In this document: one piece after another, positions 11,364-21,592 of the stretch
Layout of the letters: every line of letters begins with the position of its first letter
Numbering within the stretch: position 1 is the first letter of the stretch
Source of the DNA: Perkinsus olseni
Taxonomy: Eukaryota > Perkinsozoa > Perkinsida
Direction of reading: 5' to 3'
Assembly (NCBI GenBank): GCA_013115125.1
Contig: JABANN010000257.1
Location: forward strand, 1-46,771
DNA length: 46,771 nt
Position numbers and translations under genes: made by a program
The notes under the pieces: generated by a model
What the model saw: only the letters and a program-made list of their open reading frames with translations
Told to the model about the DNA's origin: nothing
Database searches by the model: none

Positions 11364-14030
11364 CTATACTTCCGAGGAGGCCGTTGACGAATTATCATCG
11401 GCTGATGGAACATCCGAAGTCGCTCCTCGCTCCGAATCAAGAAGGTGTCTACTGTCGTCGTAGAGCACAGACGCTGTCTTGTGCGGCCACCAATTCCATC
11501 GTCCGAGAATAGCCATAAGAGCAGGCGTCATGAAAGGCCTCACGACAAATGTATCCAAGAGGACGGCAACGACCAGCAGGAACCCCGCTTGATTGAGCAT
11601 GGGACTAGAAGTGAGGACCAAGCCGAGAAATGCCACTGCCATGATGACACCAGCCATGGAGATAACCGATCCAGTCTTCCACACACCGATTTCAATCGAG
11701 GCCTTGTCGCCGTATCCGAGCTTGCGGGACTCGGTTATCCGACCGAGCAGGAAAATCTCGTAATCGAGGCTTAGACCGAGGACAACGGCGAAGCAGATGG
11801 GTACCACAACCCAGGAGAGGCCTTGTGAAACCACCGAAGATAGAGTAGCGCAGTTGAGACCGTTGAACCAACCAAACTGGAAAACGCCCATTGTGAACCC
11901 AAAGGAGAACACCAGCGTTATGTAGATGGTAACGACAGACCTGAGTGGGATGAGGACGGACTGATAAAGGAAACCAACGACGACGATACATATCGCCAGA
12001 ATGATGCCCAATGTGATCACGAAGCTGCTCATAACAGCACGATTAGAGTCGTAAGTTTCGCAGCTGACACCGTTCTCGATGATCTCGATCACATCATCGT
12101 ACTGAGAATTATACTTGTCCACCAAGGCTCGTAAATTATAGACGAACTTCTCGGATGCCGTAGAGGTCGGTGCTTGGTCCGCGACTAGCGTAGCGGTGAC
12201 AGCAGTACCGGCTGGATTCATAGTGGCCGCCAGACCCTCCTGGAAGTAACTGCATACACTCAGTTTACACAAGGGGTTGTTGGCGAATCTCGCCATAGAA
12301 TAGGGCACGGTCACGGTAGGCACACTGTCGAGCTTCACTAGCATGACGCTCGCAAGAGTGGAAGTATTCTGGCCCACGAGCAGTTCATCGACCAGCTCTT
12401 CTTGAAAGCCTTGGGCGGCTTTCCAGTATTCCGGACTTTCAAAGATGGTACCCTGCTTAGAACCTAGTATAATAGTATAGGGCGCCCACAAGCCGGGCGA
12501 AAAAGAGTCCTGGATGCGCTCAAGAGTCTCAGCGGTCGACATACCCCGGGGCTGCAGTAATGTCATGTCTGGGGAAGTCTCCATTTGCGTGACAAATATT
12601 GTGAATGGAACACCGAGTCCAATTATGATCGCAACTGCCAGTGCAGTTGAGTACCACTTAGTCGTGAACTTAGCCCAGTGGAACCAGTAAGGGACTTTAG
12701 GGCGAGGGATCTTTGAGGAACAACTTTTGAATATCCTAGAAATCCCAAAGCAACCGAAAGTAGAAAAGAAAGAAGGGAAGGACAGTATGAGTGTGGGAAT
12801 TACTGTCAAGTTTATTGTGACCGCGAGTATAACAGCAATCATCAAACCAGCTCCAAGTGAGCGAAATTGGACGATTGGGATGAAGAGTAGTCCGATGAAA
12901 CACAGAGTGAGTGTTGAGCCAGACCCCATAATAACATGACCGCTATGGCGAACGCTGAGGCCCAGGGCCTCGAAAGGCGTACGACCATGCGCCTGGATCT
13001 CCTCCCGATAGCGGGTAAGGATGAAAAGGGAATAATCGAACGACAGTGCAACGATGAGGAAGGCAATGACAGCAGGAGCTGCTGAGGTAACCTTCAACCA
13101 GTATCGTGCTATGAGGTAGAGGATGCCTCCAGCGTAACTGGCCGTGACCACTATAGAGACTAAGGGGATGAATATCATACGCCAGGATCGAACCACCAAG
13201 GCTAGCAGTACGAAGCTGACGGGGATCACTATGGCGTCTGAATGAATGACTTCTTGCTCAGTCAGGGTCTTGGCCTCGATGTTGTTGGTATAGGTACCAG
13301 TGAAGCCAACATAGACGACATCAGAACCAAACTGAGAATACAAATCCTGTACCATCTCATGCTCTAATTGTCTAACTCCTTGGGTGAGGGTCGTAGCGAA
13401 CCATACTTGCATCATGCTGGCGCTGTGGTTAGCCGATATCAGGACCTCAGCCTTGAGCAGATCGCCGTTCTCTTTGTAGGCGTAGTAGCTGGTGAGAAGG
13501 TACTCCGGTTGCTGCCATGTATCGTACACGTACCGTGTGATGTTGTACAGGAGATCATCATCGAGCAATGAGCTCCCATCCAGTTTTTGAATCAGCATAG
13601 TCTCGCTTGGTCTATACACGGTCGGAGGCTTAGTCGGCTGAGGCGTCGGGGTCGGAGTAGGGGTCGGCGCCGGGGTCGTGTGGGACGGCACAGGAGCGTA
13701 CCAAATCTTACGCATTGCGCTATTCTTATACGACCTAGTCCCAGGAGGAACTGCAAAGTCGTCGTTAGTAACCTTGAACACATTTATCAATCCAAAGACG
13801 CCGGCTACCACCAGGCCAATGACGACGGGGATGATGATCCAGCGCAGCTTGAACAACCATCTTAGATAAGTAAATATCAAATCAGGGGACTCGCTATCAG
13901 AGGAACTCGAGTTGGTGTCGCTAACAGATCCATCACTCCGATCTGACTTGCTGTTCTTTCGGAAGGAAAATACAGCGGCAGTCAACTTCTTGTAGAATTG
14001 CCTAGCACTGGATGACGAAGACTGGGTCAT
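11364..14030 (-). CDS. MMPL/RND-family membrane permease, intronless
   Basis: This is an 888-residue integral membrane exporter of the RND superfamily, MMPL branch, in one uninterrupted frame. Topology is the classic 1+5+1+5 arrangement: TM1 near 64-84, a large outer loop, TM2-6 at about 264-418, TM7 at about 461-480, a second large loop, and TM8-12 at about 668-838. Both halves carry the proton-relay type Asp after TM4/TM10 (ALSFDYSLF, Asp332; LGLSLDYEIF, Asp756). The end of the second half, LLDTFVVRPFMTPALM then LGRWNWWP, is typical of bacterial MmpL-type proteins. The first outer loop has a Thr-Pro repeat (about 119-135). I chose the ATG at 14030 because it gives a short cytosolic N-terminus before TM1. 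An ATG at 14198 in frame would add 56 residues. Substrate is unknown; lipids or toxic compounds are usual for the family. Confidence 0.88.
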   Translation of the reverse strand: MTQSSSSSARQFYKKLTAAVFSFRKNSKSDRSDGSVSDTNSSSSDSESPDLIFTYLRWLFKLRWIIIPVVIGLVVAGVFGLINVFKVTNDDFAVPPGTRSYKNSAMRKIWYAPVPSHTTPAPTPTPTPTPQPTKPPTVYRPSETMLIQKLDGSSLLDDDLLYNITRYVYDTWQQPEYLLTSYYAYKENGDLLKAEVLISANHSASMMQVWFATTLTQGVRQLEHEMVQDLYSQFGSDVVYVGFTGTYTNNIEAKTLTEQEVIHSDAIVIPVSFVLLALVVRSWRMIFIPLVSIVVTASYAGGILYLIARYWLKVTSAAPAVIAFLIVALSFDYSLFILTRYREEIQAHGRTPFEALGLSVRHSGHVIMGSGSTLTLCFIGLLFIPIVQFRSLGAGLMIAVILAVTINLTVIPTLILSFPSFFSTFGCFGISRIFKSCSSKIPRPKVPYWFHWAKFTTKWYSTALAVAIIIGLGVPFTIFVTQMETSPDMTLLQPRGMSTAETLERIQDSFSPGLWAPYTIILGSKQGTIFESPEYWKAAQGFQEELVDELLVGQNTSTLASVMLVKLDSVPTVTVPYSMARFANNPLCKLSVCSYFQEGLAATMNPAGTAVTATLVADQAPTSTASEKFVYNLRALVDKYNSQYDDVIEIIENGVSCETYDSNRAVMSSFVITLGIILAICIVVVGFLYQSVLIPLRSVVTIYITLVFSFGFTMGVFQFGWFNGLNCATLSSVVSQGLSWVVVPICFAVVLGLSLDYEIFLLGRITESRKLGYGDKASIEIGVWKTGSVISMAGVIMAVAFLGLVLTSSPMLNQAGFLLVVAVLLDTFVVRPFMTPALMAILGRWNWWPHKTASVLYDDSRHLLDSERGATSDVPSADDNSSTASSEV
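13620..13680 (-). repeat. Thr-Pro coding microrepeat in the permease outer loop
   Basis: Near-tandem GG(A/G/C)GT(C/A) hexamers on the plus strand encode alternating Thr-Pro (TPTPTPTP core) in the first extracytoplasmic loop of the permease. It stays in frame. It is probably a flexible linker and a site of length variation between strains. Confidence 0.6.
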
Positions 14031-14463
14031 CCAAACTACGGCAAAAAGGTGAGGCTGAAGAAAGCCATTCGAAGCCGCCTTTCGCGCGAGACTATCAACG
14101 CAACAGATAACCCCGGGTTGTGAATAGAGAGCATTGGCTTGGTATAGAAACAATCTCGAAAGTAATACGTGGGGGTTTAACGTTGTTGGTTCGGACATGG
14201 GCTGATCAATCGTTATGCAACCAACGATAAGGTAGGAAGGCAGTAGCAGCAGCAGCACTCAGGCCGGCATCCTCCGTCTTTAAGCGCGTCTGAAAAACAT
14301 TGGCGATATATATTCCCTTGCAAGGCCTTAGCTCATCTACAGACCTAGGGAACAGTGAGAAGGGCAAGATGGATGATGGAGGGCACGGTAATAGGATGGT
14401 TGCTCTCACCAGCATCCCATACTCGAGTCCCTATTCTAGCGCATAGCGATAGTAGTGTGTTAC
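14031..14463. other. Spacer between permease start and ankyrin gene end
   Basis: This 433 bp stretch separates the permease start from the upstream ankyrin gene, both on the minus strand. The permease frame stays open to 14258, with an in-frame ATG at 14198, so part may be 5' coding or 5' UTR. The extension would add a second hydrophobic stretch only if initiated at non-ATG codons, which I consider unlikely. The rest should be promoter for the permease and 3' UTR of the ankyrin gene; I see no further feature. Confidence 0.4.
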
Positions 14464-16612
14464 TCAGTCAGCCTCCTGAATCTCATCATCATCGTCCTCA
14501 TCTTCCTCATCCTCTTCTTGTATGGCGTCCAATCCTCCCATCAGACAAGGCGATACGACATCATACTCGTCCGTGGAGGACGACGACGAGGAGGAGGAGT
14601 CCCACTCCTCGTCATGCTCATCCGCCTGAACCATGGGAACTCGCCCTGGAGCATGCATAGCGATCTCTACCAGCCGTCGTTTGTAGGGATGCCGCAAGAT
14701 CCGAAAGTGCCACTCAGTATTACATATTGATATATGGTAAGGCCCTCCGAGCTGACGGCTGTAGCGTCGCAGCCTGCCTCAGTCACTATCCAGTCTATCC
14801 AAGGACCATTACCGTGCATCTCCGCCAGTATCATGCCGACACACTGGGAATCGCAATTCCGAACTGCAAGCACAATGGGTGAGGCAGTGGGTGAGGTAGG
14901 TAGTAGTACCTCTCATATCAGCACCCAGCTGATGGAGACACTGGAGGAAGGCGAGTGCTATCTCACCGGTTGGGGCAACTCCGGCGACCTACGAGCACAG
15001 AGCCAGGATATGACAAGGCCCTTGTAGGGCATGGCACTGTGAAATGAGAGCCATGTGGGGCAGGTCCATCCAATCAGATGGCGAGTTGATAATGAGCACT
15101 AACTGGATGAACGAAGGTCTCAGAGAACGTACTAGCTGACCATCAAAATAGCGAAGGTTTCAACCATCTAGGAATGCCACAGGCCCTCCACTGGAGGATC
15201 TCCAGAATCCTAGTACAATGTTCAACGCTTGCCGATTCGCGTGAAGATTTTTGAGCTGGGGCCTAACTTTTGAGACGCAAAGATTATACTAGCGAGCACT
15301 GAGTGTGCATAGACTATGACCTCCGAGATGATGAGATCCCCTCCCCCGCACTACTACCAAGTGACTCGCTGTGTCGCCGCTATCATTGGTCTGATTGACA
15401 TCAACACCATGTACTCTGACGAGATCTTGCATGGTGGTCAGAACCTCGTGTAGGGCCTCGGGTGAAGGGACACTACCAATCCGCGCATCATCCATGCCCC
15501 TGTAGCCAATCGCGATATCATTACTAGACTTTCATCTCCTCCTCGTCCTCGTCGTCTTCCTCATCATTCTCTTCGGGCATCATCTTCCGCTGCAGTCTGA
15601 TGAGCGCGTTGGCGCTAGCATAATGGAGACAACCGTTGCCATCACAGTCCAGCAGGGACGACAATGGCGTCTTCAGACGGGAGCCGAGCTGAGAACATTT
15701 CATGACGCCCTAACTGGATTCGAGCGGATACCTACTGCGTGAAGGGCAGCCCTGCGTGAGCTCTCAGCGAGAAGGTGGCACAACTGCATACCGTTGAACT
15801 GGGGGAACCTGCCGTAGTAAACTCCAGTGCGAAACACGAGAAGGCTGAAAATTCCACCCGAGTCGCTCCGAAAGGTGACGTATTTTTGCCCGGTATTTAC
15901 GCAAGGTGCGGCCAAAGACGCCCCTCAAAATCGGAAATCGAGATGCTAATAGCCGCGCGCATCCCAGTATGATGCCCCTAGTATGGAAGTTACCACTTGA
16001 CCGGTTCGCGCTCGCTGATGGTACTACATGTGCGTTAGCTGCCTTTCATTAATTGAGGGGTCGTTGATGATGTTGATGAGGGTGTCATCGGAAGGTAACT
16101 CGTCGAAGTGGACGAAGAAGATACTTTCAACAGGACTGAAGGAGCCCATGACATAACTAATAGTTTTCGAAAATGGAGTTCTTACTCGAAAACCTTCGAA
16201 ACGAAGAAGTCCACGGCACTCTGCGCTGACCGTTGAATAGCGCACTGGAGCGGCGTCCGGTTATCGAGATCTCTCACGTGCCAGTCGATGCCCTACTAGG
16301 AGTTGATGATAGCCTCCTGATGGTCTCTATACCGCTCTTCTACCTCCTTGTGTAACCATTCCATCACATCACGGTCGCCTCCGTCTATCACGCAATAATG
16401 AGCAGCACTCATGCCGGTGTCAGGAGAAACTGTGTTGATGTCGACGGACTCTGGACGACAACAGACGATGAAGGAGACGTGTGGTACTCTATTGTCGTGC
16501 TACCATCATTGTCTCTGATGGCCTTGCAAGCAACGAAATCCCCTCTACGAGCGGCATCTAGGAAGTCACAGTCAGCGGTAGTCGTGAGAGTACTGGAAGG
16601 AGCAGACGGCAT
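14464..16612 (-). CDS. Ankyrin-repeat protein, multi-exon, acidic C-terminus
   Basis: Ankyrin repeats mediate protein-protein contacts; the partner is unknown. The start is the ATG at 16612, followed by DFLDAARRGDFVACKAI, a typical first repeat. Placed exons are 16504..16612, 16344..16450 and 16186..16292, then one starting at 16135. They are separated by introns of 53, 51 and 50 bp that keep frame and restore repeat spacing (GMSAAHYCVIDGGD, then IDWHVRDLDNRTPLQCAIQ). Later exons give FNGMQLCHLLAESS (about 15780), LLDCDGNGCLHYASANAL (about 15640), GVDVNQTNDSGDTASHL (about 15380) and QCLHQLGADM (about 14930). The last exon ends with a polyserine stretch and a Glu/Asp-rich tail, stopping at 14464. 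In-frame stops in the raw frame fall inside introns, so this does not look like a pseudogene. Joins between 14700 and 16030 are only partly resolved. Confidence 0.7.
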
Positions 16613-17361
16613 TTATTAACGCGTGACGATGGATGAAAGCTGCTGGCCACCTTCCAAAGCGAGAGCCTTGCCTGCCCGGCCTACACAGTTTACGGGACCT
16701 CTTGAATCTCGAAGCGACCGTGATACTCACGGCTGACGAACAGTGATTAGTGGAATCTGTAGAATCGGAGGGTGTTGGGATTGAACCCGGGCCGTTGGGA
16801 TCGGAGTCGGAGGCCAACGCGCTACATCACTAGAATCCGCATGGCCACCGGCGAAAAGATGGATGACGGCTGCAGGAGATGTTTATCGCTTGGCCAAACT
16901 GTTCATTCCACAATAGTGGTGGATCAGATCAGTTGGCACGGCCGAATCCGCATAAGTCCCTTGGAAGATCAACCAGAGTCGGGTGACCATGTGGGACGCC
17001 ACTGCGACGCCACTAGATCAGCATATCCTTGCTGCCTTGAAGCTAGCACTGCTGCAACGCCGATATCTCTGGGTGCACCATTCGAATACCCAGTCGGTCA
17101 GCTTCCGTGGCATCGACTGGGAGCCGTGTTTGAGCCACCCCTTCATTTGGACACCCCTACTGCCAGCTCTAGATGAAGGGGTTGTGTGATCGTATAATGG
17201 CTGAAGCTAGCGATCCAGTGACTGGATAATAGTCTGGAATTTTTTGTTGGCTATTCACTCATACATACTCAGTCAAGGTTGCTGGTTACAATAGTACCAA
17301 ATCATCCAGTAGAGTTCTATATCAGTTGTTGTTGGTCTCTGTTTGATAATACGACTTTACA
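16613..17361. other. Divergent intergenic region between ankyrin and ABCG genes
   Basis: This 749 bp stretch lies between the divergent starts of the ankyrin gene and the first ABCG gene and should carry both promoters. A plus-strand frame from about 16841 to 17176 stays open but shows no domain, signal or neighbour logic, so I do not call it. A tRNA-like segment at 16771-16835 is described separately. I see no clear promoter motif. Confidence 0.4.
16763..16845 (-). other. tRNA-like segment, probably not a working tRNA
   Basis: Read on the minus strand, the segment contains GGGTTCAATCCC, close to the B box of tRNA genes, and TAGCGCGTTGG, loosely like an A box. Between them a CGTTGG/CCAACG hairpin encloses CTCCGA, which would give a CCG (Arg) anticodon. 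However, the T loop is one base short, the T stem pairs at only three positions, and no acceptor stem pairs. It may be a decayed tRNA or tRNA-derived element, or chance. Confidence 0.2.
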
Positions 17362-19278
17362 ATGGCTGTTAGCCCTGTGAAAGTTGATTTGGAAGAAGCT
17401 CGTGAGAAGTCTTTCCGTACTACCATTTCAACTTCTGAAGATACCGACGTGTAAGCTGCTGGGATTATCCGCCTGCCACTCCGATGCGGCCTTCATTTTC
17501 AGTGGTTCGAGTTTGGAGTGGACCCACCTCACCTTCTCCATCGGCGACAAGAAGATTCTCGATGACTGTTCTGGAATGATTCGGCCCGGCGAGCTGACTG
17601 CCGTCCTAGGGCCCTCGGGTTCGGGGAAATCTACCCTCATGAACGTGCTTGGCGGAAGGCAGAGCCTGAAGGGCCCTGGCAAAACTTTCGACGGTGCAGT
17701 GTCGTTCAACGGGAAGGTTGAGGACCCAGTGGAATTCCGCAGTCGTATAGCTTATGTCATGCAAGACGATACTCTGGTTGCAACGAGCACGCCTAAGGAG
17801 ATCCTAGAGTTCTCGGCCAACCTCAGGCTCAGTGGCAGTAACAAGAAAGAGGTACCAAGGGGGATGCTCGAAACTACAAGTCACGATGAGTTCGTCAGGT
17901 AGATGAATTGGTGACGAATCTTCTGGACTCCTTGAAGCTGACCAACTGCAAAGATACTGTTGTTGGTAACGAGATCATTAAGGGTATTTCCGGTGGCGAG
18001 AGGAAAAGGACTTCAGTGGGCGTTGAGCTCATAACCAAGCCAGAGATGATTTTCTTGGATGAGCCTCTCACTGGTCTTGACTCCTACGCTGCTACCACTA
18101 CCGTTAAGGTGCTCAAGGACTTAGCTGCCAGTGGCGTGCCTGTGATGGTCACAGTTCATCAGCCCTCCAGCGAGATCTTCGCTATGTTTGATAATGTCCT
18201 GGTCATCTCGGAGGGGTCTATCGTCTACCAAGGCCCCAGGAAGGGACTCGTTGGGTTCCTCTACGAAAATGGTGGATACAAGTGCCCGAGTAACTACAAC
18301 CCGGCCGACTTCGTGCTGTACAAGTTGCAGACCGAGCCCAGAGAGAATATCCTGGCTCTGGCCGATGCTTATAGAAGCGACTTCGAGAAAAGGGCGGCTC
18401 CCACAATCGAGGGTGTTCGTGCGAAGGCGGTCCACTTGCCTGATGTGCGTTCGAAGGCGCGTGTCGCTTCGATGAGGGTTCAGTTGAGAGAGCTTATGAA
18501 AAGGGACTTTAGAGATGTTATTCGAAATCCAACGGTACAAGTGATCAAGGTCTGCATGACTATTGTTATGGGCCTTATCATGGGCTGTGTATTCTTCCAA
18601 GCCGGCGCTGATGAGCCTGAGATCTTCTGGCTCACTAATCGAGGGAAGTTCCAGTCCTATTATGGTGCCTTGGTGATCACGTGCGTGGGAGCTATGATGG
18701 GCTCGGCACAGACAACCATCCTGAGATACCCTGAGCAACGGGCCATCTTCGTCAGGGAGTACGCTAGCAACATGTACTCCTCTATCCCCTACGTCTTCTC
18801 CCAGACTCTCCTTGAAGTACCGATGGCGTTCATAGAGAGCGTCATTCAGATCATCATCGCTTACTTTATGATCAACTACCAGGGCAGTTGGATCTTGTGG
18901 GTCCTGACGAACCTTCTTATCAACCTGGTCTCTGCCTCGTTCGCCCAGTTCCTCGGTGCTGTGGCCAACTCGGGCGCCCAGGCTATGCAGTTCATGCCGT
19001 TGCTCTTCGTCCCTCAAATGATCTTCTCTGGTTTGTTCACTCCCATGAGCCAGATCCCTGTGTGGCTGCGTTGGTTGCAATACCTGAGCTTCCTCAAGTA
19101 CACCGCCTGCCTGGCCTACTTCAACGAGTTTGGATTCGATATGACCCTCTTGAATGAGGCCAATGATATCCACTCCGACCTCGTCGGTCTGTACATCGGT
19201 GTGCTCCTAGCGATGCTCATTATACTGCGTATCTTGGCTACTATTGTTTTGAAGCGCAAATCTCGGTTCGTGTACTAA
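17362..19278 (+). CDS. ABCG-family half-transporter, copy 1 (three exons)
   Basis: This is a 605-residue ATP-binding cassette half-transporter of the G (White/Scarlet/Brown) family, with the nucleotide-binding domain first and six membrane helices last. It should dimerise to export lipids, sterols or drugs. Exons are 17362..17450, 17503..17851 and 17899..19278, with introns of 52 and 47 bp. Walker A GPSGSGKST is at residues 66-74, the signature ISGGERKR at 176-183, Walker B IFLDEP at 197-202, then a VTVHQPSSEIF switch. Membrane segments start near VCMTIVMGLIMGCVFF, followed by FIESVIQIIIAYFM, LLFVPQMIFSGLF and a last helix near the C-terminus, which ends KRKSRFVY. The ATG is the first in frame after an upstream stop, and exon 1 joins at V30. 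It lies 371 bp before a close paralogue on the same strand. All catalytic motifs look intact. Confidence 0.92.
17451..17502 (+). other. Intron 1 of ABCG copy 1
   Basis: This 52 bp intron starts GTAAGC and ends TTTTCAG after a pyrimidine-rich tail. It is phase 2 and removes an in-frame stop that would otherwise follow Asp-Val. It matches the position of the 55 bp first intron in the downstream paralogue. Confidence 0.85.
17852..17898 (+). other. Intron 2 of ABCG copy 1
   Basis: This 47 bp, phase 0 intron starts GTACCA and ends GTCAG. It falls between Lys-Glu and Val-Asp-Glu-Leu, before the helix that precedes the ABC signature. The same site is used by a 49 bp intron in the second ABCG copy. 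Confidence 0.85.
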
Positions 19279-19649
19279 GCAGCTGAGGAAACGGCACTTC
19301 AGTACATGGAGGGCTGTTAGTCCTCAGACTGTTGACCTGTCTTCGCTTCCTTCCGTTTACGTTCCCGAATAGAACATAACATCTTTCTCCATTCATAATA
19401 CAGCTCTATTGAATGATTAGCTTTGCCGTAGTTGTTCTCTGATTAAACGCTGTACGATTCGGTTTGAGACATCAAGCTTCGGTCTGTCCTTACAGACTGC
19501 ATTGCAGCATTCCTTGATAACAGTTCATTGACAGGCGTTGTCTGCCGTTTTCTCCTTCCCTACTGATAGTGTCTCGCTGCCCGATCATGGGCTTGGGGGA
19601 GTCCTGTTAGTTCCTATTGCCCATAAGTTGTTGGTGTTATTTCACGGCT
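19279..19649. other. Spacer between tandem ABCG genes
   Basis: This 371 bp stretch holds the 3' UTR of copy 1 and the promoter and 5' UTR of copy 2. It is more AT-rich than the coding sequence. I see no open frame of note, repeat or recognisable control motif. Confidence 0.45.
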
Positions 19650-21592
19650 ATGAGTTTTCATACGTCTATTCCCTCTTCCACCGGCGAGGCCAGCCCTGCG
19701 ACCACTACAGCTGACTTGCGGAAGTTCCGATCGATTTCGGTCGGCGGGCCTGAAGTGAAGTAGGTCCACTAGCAGCTTCCACGAGGTTTCGTTGATCATC
19801 ATTTTTCTTTTCAGGGGAGCTAGTCTGGAATGGACCGATGTCGATTTTGTTATCAAGGGGAAGAAGATTCTCAACAGCTGCACGGGTATCCTTCGGCCTG
19901 GCGAGCTGACCGCTGTTCTCGGCCCGTCCGGCTCCGGCAAGTCCACCTTAATGAACGTTCTTGGTGGAAGACAGGGTCTTCGCGGGAAGGGGAAGTCCTT
20001 CAGTGGAGAGGTCTCGTTCAACGGCAAAGTTCAAGATCCGGTGAACTTCCGAAGCCACATAGCCTATGTTATGCAAGATGATCATTTAACTGCTACTGCT
20101 ACCCCTAGAGAAGTTTTGGAGATGTCAGCTCGTCTGAGAATGCGTGACCAAGATGAAAAAGAGGTGAGTCGTGAACCTGTGGTGTTTGGGGGGAATCCTT
20201 CCTGCTGCGCAGATTCAAGCTTTGGTCACGGATCTCCTTGATTCGTTGAAGTTGACACCGTGCAAGGATACTGTGGTGGGCAACGGTGTTATCAAGGGGA
20301 TATCAGGCGGCGAGCGGAAGCGCACATCTGTGGGAATGGAGCTCATCTCCAAGCCGCAGATGATCTTCCTTGACGAGCCTTTGTCGGGGCTCGACTCCTA
20401 TGCTGCTGTTACCACCATGAAGGTCCTCAAAGAGTTGGCGCGCTCTGGCGTGGCGGTGATGGTGACGGTTCATCAACCCTCCAGCGAGATCTTCTCTATG
20501 TTTGACAATACTCTTGTCATTTGCAGTGGAATGATGGTGTACCAGGGCCCGACTGCCGACCTCAAGGACTTCTTCCAGGATAATGCATCTATCAAATGCC
20601 CTCCTGATTACAACCCAGCTGACTTTGTCCTCTCCGAGCTTCAGACTGCTCCCCTGGTGGACATACAAAGGCTCGCTCATGTGTACAAGAAACAGGCCGA
20701 AGCGAAAATCGTGCCTGCCATTGAGAAGTCCCGGGTTCAAGGAAGCGATGCTCCATCTCTGAAGCCCAAGGCGAGGCCAGCTGCCTTTACCACTCAGCTC
20801 AGAGAACTCTTCCTGCGTGATGCGCGAGATACTTTCCGTAACAAGCCTGTACTGATTGCTCGCTACAGCGTTCTTATCATTCTCAACCTTCTCTTCGGTT
20901 GCGTGTTCTTCGATGCTGGTTCGAGCCAGAGCGAAGAGTACTGGCTGGCGAATCTAGGAGAGTTCATTCCCTACTATGGCGGCATGGTTACTGTGTGTAT
21001 TTTCGCTATGATGGGCTCAGCTCAGGCGACCATCTTGCGATTCCCCGAACAGCGAGGTATCTTCCTCAGAGAATACGCGAGCAATACGTATTCAACCATT
21101 CCTTATATGATTTCGAAGATGATGGCCGAATTCCCTCTGTCTTTCGTCGACTCTGTTGTGCAAATTATCATTACTTACTACATGATGAACTTCCAGGGCA
21201 ACATTTTCTACTGGTTTTTGACTTCCTGGGTCTTGAACATCTCCTCGGTCTCTCTGGCCCAGTTGGTTGGAGCCGCCGTGAACTCGGGGGCGCAGGCCAT
21301 TCAGATGATGCCCGTGCTTTTCGTCCCGCAGATGGTGTTTTCTGGACTGTTCACTAGCCTTAGTAACATCCCTGTGTGGCTGCGTTGGATTCAGTGGCTC
21401 TGTGCTCTGAAGTACGGGGTTAACTTAGCCTACTTCAACGAGTTCGGTTTTGATTACGCCCAATTGAGCGAAATCAATGATGCTAAGTCGAGTCTCGTCG
21501 GGCTGGATATCGGCATTCTCCTCGGTTTGATCGTTGTTCTTCGTACTGCTACTAATGTTGTTCTTAAGAGGAAGGCTAGGTATGTTTTCTAA
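19650..21592 (+). CDS. ABCG-family half-transporter, copy 2 (three exons)
   Basis: This is a 612-residue ABCG half-transporter, a tandem paralogue of the upstream gene. Exons are 19650..19759, 19815..20163 and 20213..21592, with introns of 55 and 49 bp in phases 2 and 0. Exons 2 and 3 have the same lengths as in copy 1 (349 and 1380 bases); only the N-terminal leader differs (37 against 30 residues). Walker A is at 73-81, the ISGGERKR signature at 183-190, and Walker B IFLDEP at 204-209. Six membrane helices follow, with FVDSVVQIIITYYM and LFVPQMVFSGLFT among them, and the end is KRKARYVF. The start ATG at 19650 follows stops in frame. The two copies could pair as a heterodimer or act separately; the sequence does not say which. 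Substrate is unknown. Confidence 0.92.

Noticed and set aside
14031-14258. A longer permease starting at a non-ATG codon near 14258
   Set aside because: The first codons are GTG and CTG repeats; eukaryotic initiation there is unlikely and it would put an extra hydrophobic segment before TM1. An ATG at 14198 remains possible, but the ATG at 14030 fits family topology better.
14464-16612. The ankyrin gene as a pseudogene with in-frame stops
   Set aside because: Each stop I examined falls inside a 50-53 bp GT-AG segment whose removal restores both frame and ankyrin repeat spacing.
16763-16845. A functional tRNA-Arg (CCG) gene
   Set aside because: The T loop is one base short, only three T-stem pairs form and the acceptor ends do not pair.
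18121-19173. A 350-codon open frame antisense to ABCG copy 1
   Set aside because: It mirrors the coding strand, is rich in His, Asp, Leu and Glu as expected from codon bias of the sense gene, and has no recognisable domain. Similar mirror frames occur under ABCG copy 2.
17451-20212. Frameshifts in the two ABCG genes
   Set aside because: The apparent breaks are two introns per gene at identical positions and phases; removal gives full-length proteins with all motifs.
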